This document shows, piece by piece, positions 6,361 through 7,592 of a stretch of DNA of 7,592 nt. Each line of letters starts with the position of its first letter. The stretch's first letter is position 1. A model generated the notes under the pieces. The model was not told the origin of the DNA and did no database searches. It saw only the letters and a list, made by a program, of their open reading frames with translations. Position numbers and translations under genes: made by a program. The stretch comes from Gp6-AA40 sp050742535. GTDB lineage: Bacteria; Acidobacteriota; Vicinamibacteria; Vicinamibacterales; UBA2999. The DNA is taken from contig JBOGIQ010000300.1 in NCBI GenBank assembly GCA_050742535.1, forward strand, positions 1 through 7,592, written 5' to 3'.

Positions 6361-7592
6361 TCAGGCCGCTTTCGGACGGGTCCGGCCCTGGAGGGCATGA
6401 CACAACCGCCCGAATCCCCGTACCGGTACCATCAAAGGTGTTCCACTCGCCTCGCCAGTGAGCGCGCCAAACGAGGCTTCGCCGCGAAAACGATAAACGC
6501 GACCGTTCGGTGTGAACGTAATCGGCCCGGCGAGCATTTCCCGCAGAAGCTGCCTGCTATATGTGGGGCGGCGGTTGAGCAGCCCTCGCCAGTCGTCCAC
6601 GCGGCGGCGCACCGCGTTTTCCAGTGCCATCCGATCGACCTGCTGGCTCTGCACGCGGCCGCGAGCCTCGATGGCCCTTCGCAACTCAGTCCGACGCTTT
6701 TCGCCCTCGCGGAGCTTGTCCAGTAGGGACTCTAATTCACCGCCCTTGGCGATCGCGCTCGTGACGTTGGCGATCTCTCGCTCGACGCCCTTCAACTCCG
6801 TTCGCAGTTCGCTCACACTGCGGCTGACCGCTGGCGGAGCGAGCTTCGCGAGGACCCGTTCCACGATCGCCTCAACGACGGTCTCAGTCAGCACCTGATC
6901 GACAACCGCGTTCAGCACGGCGGAATCTACGCGGTTCATGTTCACCCGCAGCCGATTCGGACAAAGGCCGGTTTTATGGGCCCGCGTGCAGCCGTAGACG
7001 CGGCTCCGATCCCGCCCTCCGCTCAGGACGCCGAGCGCACTGCCGCACACTTCGCATCGCGCAAACCCGCTGAGTAGGTACGGCGATTCAGAATCGCGAG
7101 GACGCCGATTACCAATTGCGGCTCCGACCGCCTGTAGACGCGCGCGCACGCCCTCGATCCGGTCGTGAGCGGCACGCCACTCCGCCTCGGAGATGATGGG
7201 TGGCGCTGCGACGCGAATCCATTCGCTCTGGGGGGGGCGGCGCAACCTGTTCTGGCCCCATACGTCGCGCTTTTCTGTCCGGTTGTAGATACCTTCGCCG
7301 AGATACATGCGGCGGTGGAGTACAACTCTGATGGTCGAGTGGGACCATCCCGCGAGGCGGCCGCGCTTCGGCTTCGGTGCGGCCGCGCCTTCACGGTTCA
7401 GCTGTTGCGCAATGCGGCTGTAGCCCGTTCCATCAGCGCAGAGCGCAAAGATTCGTCTGACAACGAGGGCCTGTGCCTCGTTGACAGCACGAATGACGTG
7501 CGACTTCTTCCCGCCCTCGCTGAGGACTGGCACGTTGTCGTAGCCGAACACGATGCCGCCAGTGACGTAGCCTGCTCGCGCGCGCTGCGTCA
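6361..7592 (-). CDS. Large serine recombinase, N-terminal catalytic domain outside the window
   Basis: The frame is open from the right edge and 409 complete codons are visible. The visible start, TQRARAGYVTGG-IVFGYDNV, is the junction that normally follows the resolvase-type catalytic domain, so roughly 130-150 residues with the nucleophilic serine are missing to the right. Numbering from GTG 7551: residues about 1-115 form the Recombinase DNA-binding domain (EAQALVVRRIFALCADGTGYSRIAQQLN, split at ADG; GWSHSTIRVVLHRRMYLGE). Residues 160-200 form a zinc ribbon with C166, C169, C188 and C197. A coiled coil spans about 245-300, as in phage-type integrases of this class. These enzymes join attP and attB sites through a serine-DNA intermediate to integrate or excise elements. 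The basic tail after about residue 365 is atypical and may be host-derived sequence past an attachment site. The upstream protein end cannot be judged. Confidence 0.92.
   Translation of the reverse strand, partial: TQRARAGYVTGGIVFGYDNVPVLSEGGKKSHVIRAVNEAQALVVRRIFALCADGTGYSRIAQQLNREGAAAPKPKRGRLAGWSHSTIRVVLHRRMYLGEGIYNRTEKRDVWGQNRLRRPPQSEWIRVAAPPIISEAEWRAAHDRIEGVRARLQAVGAAIGNRRPRDSESPYLLSGFARCEVCGSALGVLSGGRDRSRVYGCTRAHKTGLCPNRLRVNMNRVDSAVLNAVVDQVLTETVVEAIVERVLAKLAPPAVSRSVSELRTELKGVEREIANVTSAIAKGGELESLLDKLREGEKRRTELRRAIEARGRVQSQQVDRMALENAVRRRVDDWRGLLNRRPTYSRQLLREMLAGPITFTPNGRVYRFRGEASFGALTGEASGTPLMVPVRGFGRLCHALQGRTRPKAA

Noticed and set aside
6420..6429. GTACCGGTAC palindrome as the recombinase crossover site
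   Set aside because: Serine recombinases cross over at a 2-base core that is normally non-palindromic, and the palindrome alone carries no evidence without a second copy.
6347..6431. A complete tRNA gene
   Set aside because: Only the 3' end resembles a tRNA. The T-stem does not pair, no 5-bp anticodon stem with a 7-base loop can be formed, and the D-arm needs an oversized loop.
1..7592. CRISPR array, rRNA or tandem repeat arrays
   Set aside because: Reading through, I saw no regularly spaced direct repeats and no rRNA-like conserved sequence.

Overview
The window is GC-rich bacterial chromosomal DNA. It most likely comes from an Acidobacteriota-type soil bacterium (Vicinamibacteria-like is my guess). 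The main clue is a large 'orphan' MacB/FtsX-type permease of the ADOP family, coupled to the tail of a PadR-like regulator, a pairing typical of that phylum. A second ADOP-like C-terminus, a LytS/LytTR two-component pair and a secreted DinB-fold protein fit the same picture. The taxonomic call is inference from gene families, not from a marker gene.

Layout, left to right. Bases 1-63 hold the last 20 codons of a PadR-type regulator (+), whose stop overlaps the start of an intact 868-residue ADOP permease (60-2666, +). A hairpin that may end this operon follows at about 2698-2717. The gap 2667-3010 has no intact gene. It holds a short minus-strand ankyrin-repeat remnant and some protein-like sequence in another frame. 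Next comes a minus-strand block, read from right to left: a secreted beta-rich protein of unknown function (5339-4830), a multi-pass LytS/YehU-type histidine kinase (4743-3745, true start uncertain), and a LytTR response regulator (3748-3011) coupled to the kinase by an ATGA overlap. A plus-strand gene for an exported DinB/YfiT-fold protein (5473-6060) diverges from this block.

The right end (6061-7592) looks like the edge of a mobile element. A minus-strand relic of an ADOP permease C-terminus (6180-6070) is followed by about 180 bases without a convincing gene, then the C-terminal two thirds of a large serine recombinase (minus strand, running off the right edge). The recombinase tail reads across a segment resembling the 3' end of a tRNA, which may mark an attachment site. 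The body and cargo of the element, if any, lie beyond the window.

Functionally, the kinase and regulator form one signalling unit that probably responds to an envelope signal. The co-directional secreted protein may be part of its input or output, but only position supports this. I do not see a clearly new multi-gene system. The best leads are the recombinase/ADOP junction, the kinase start problem and the DinB protein lacking one metal ligand.
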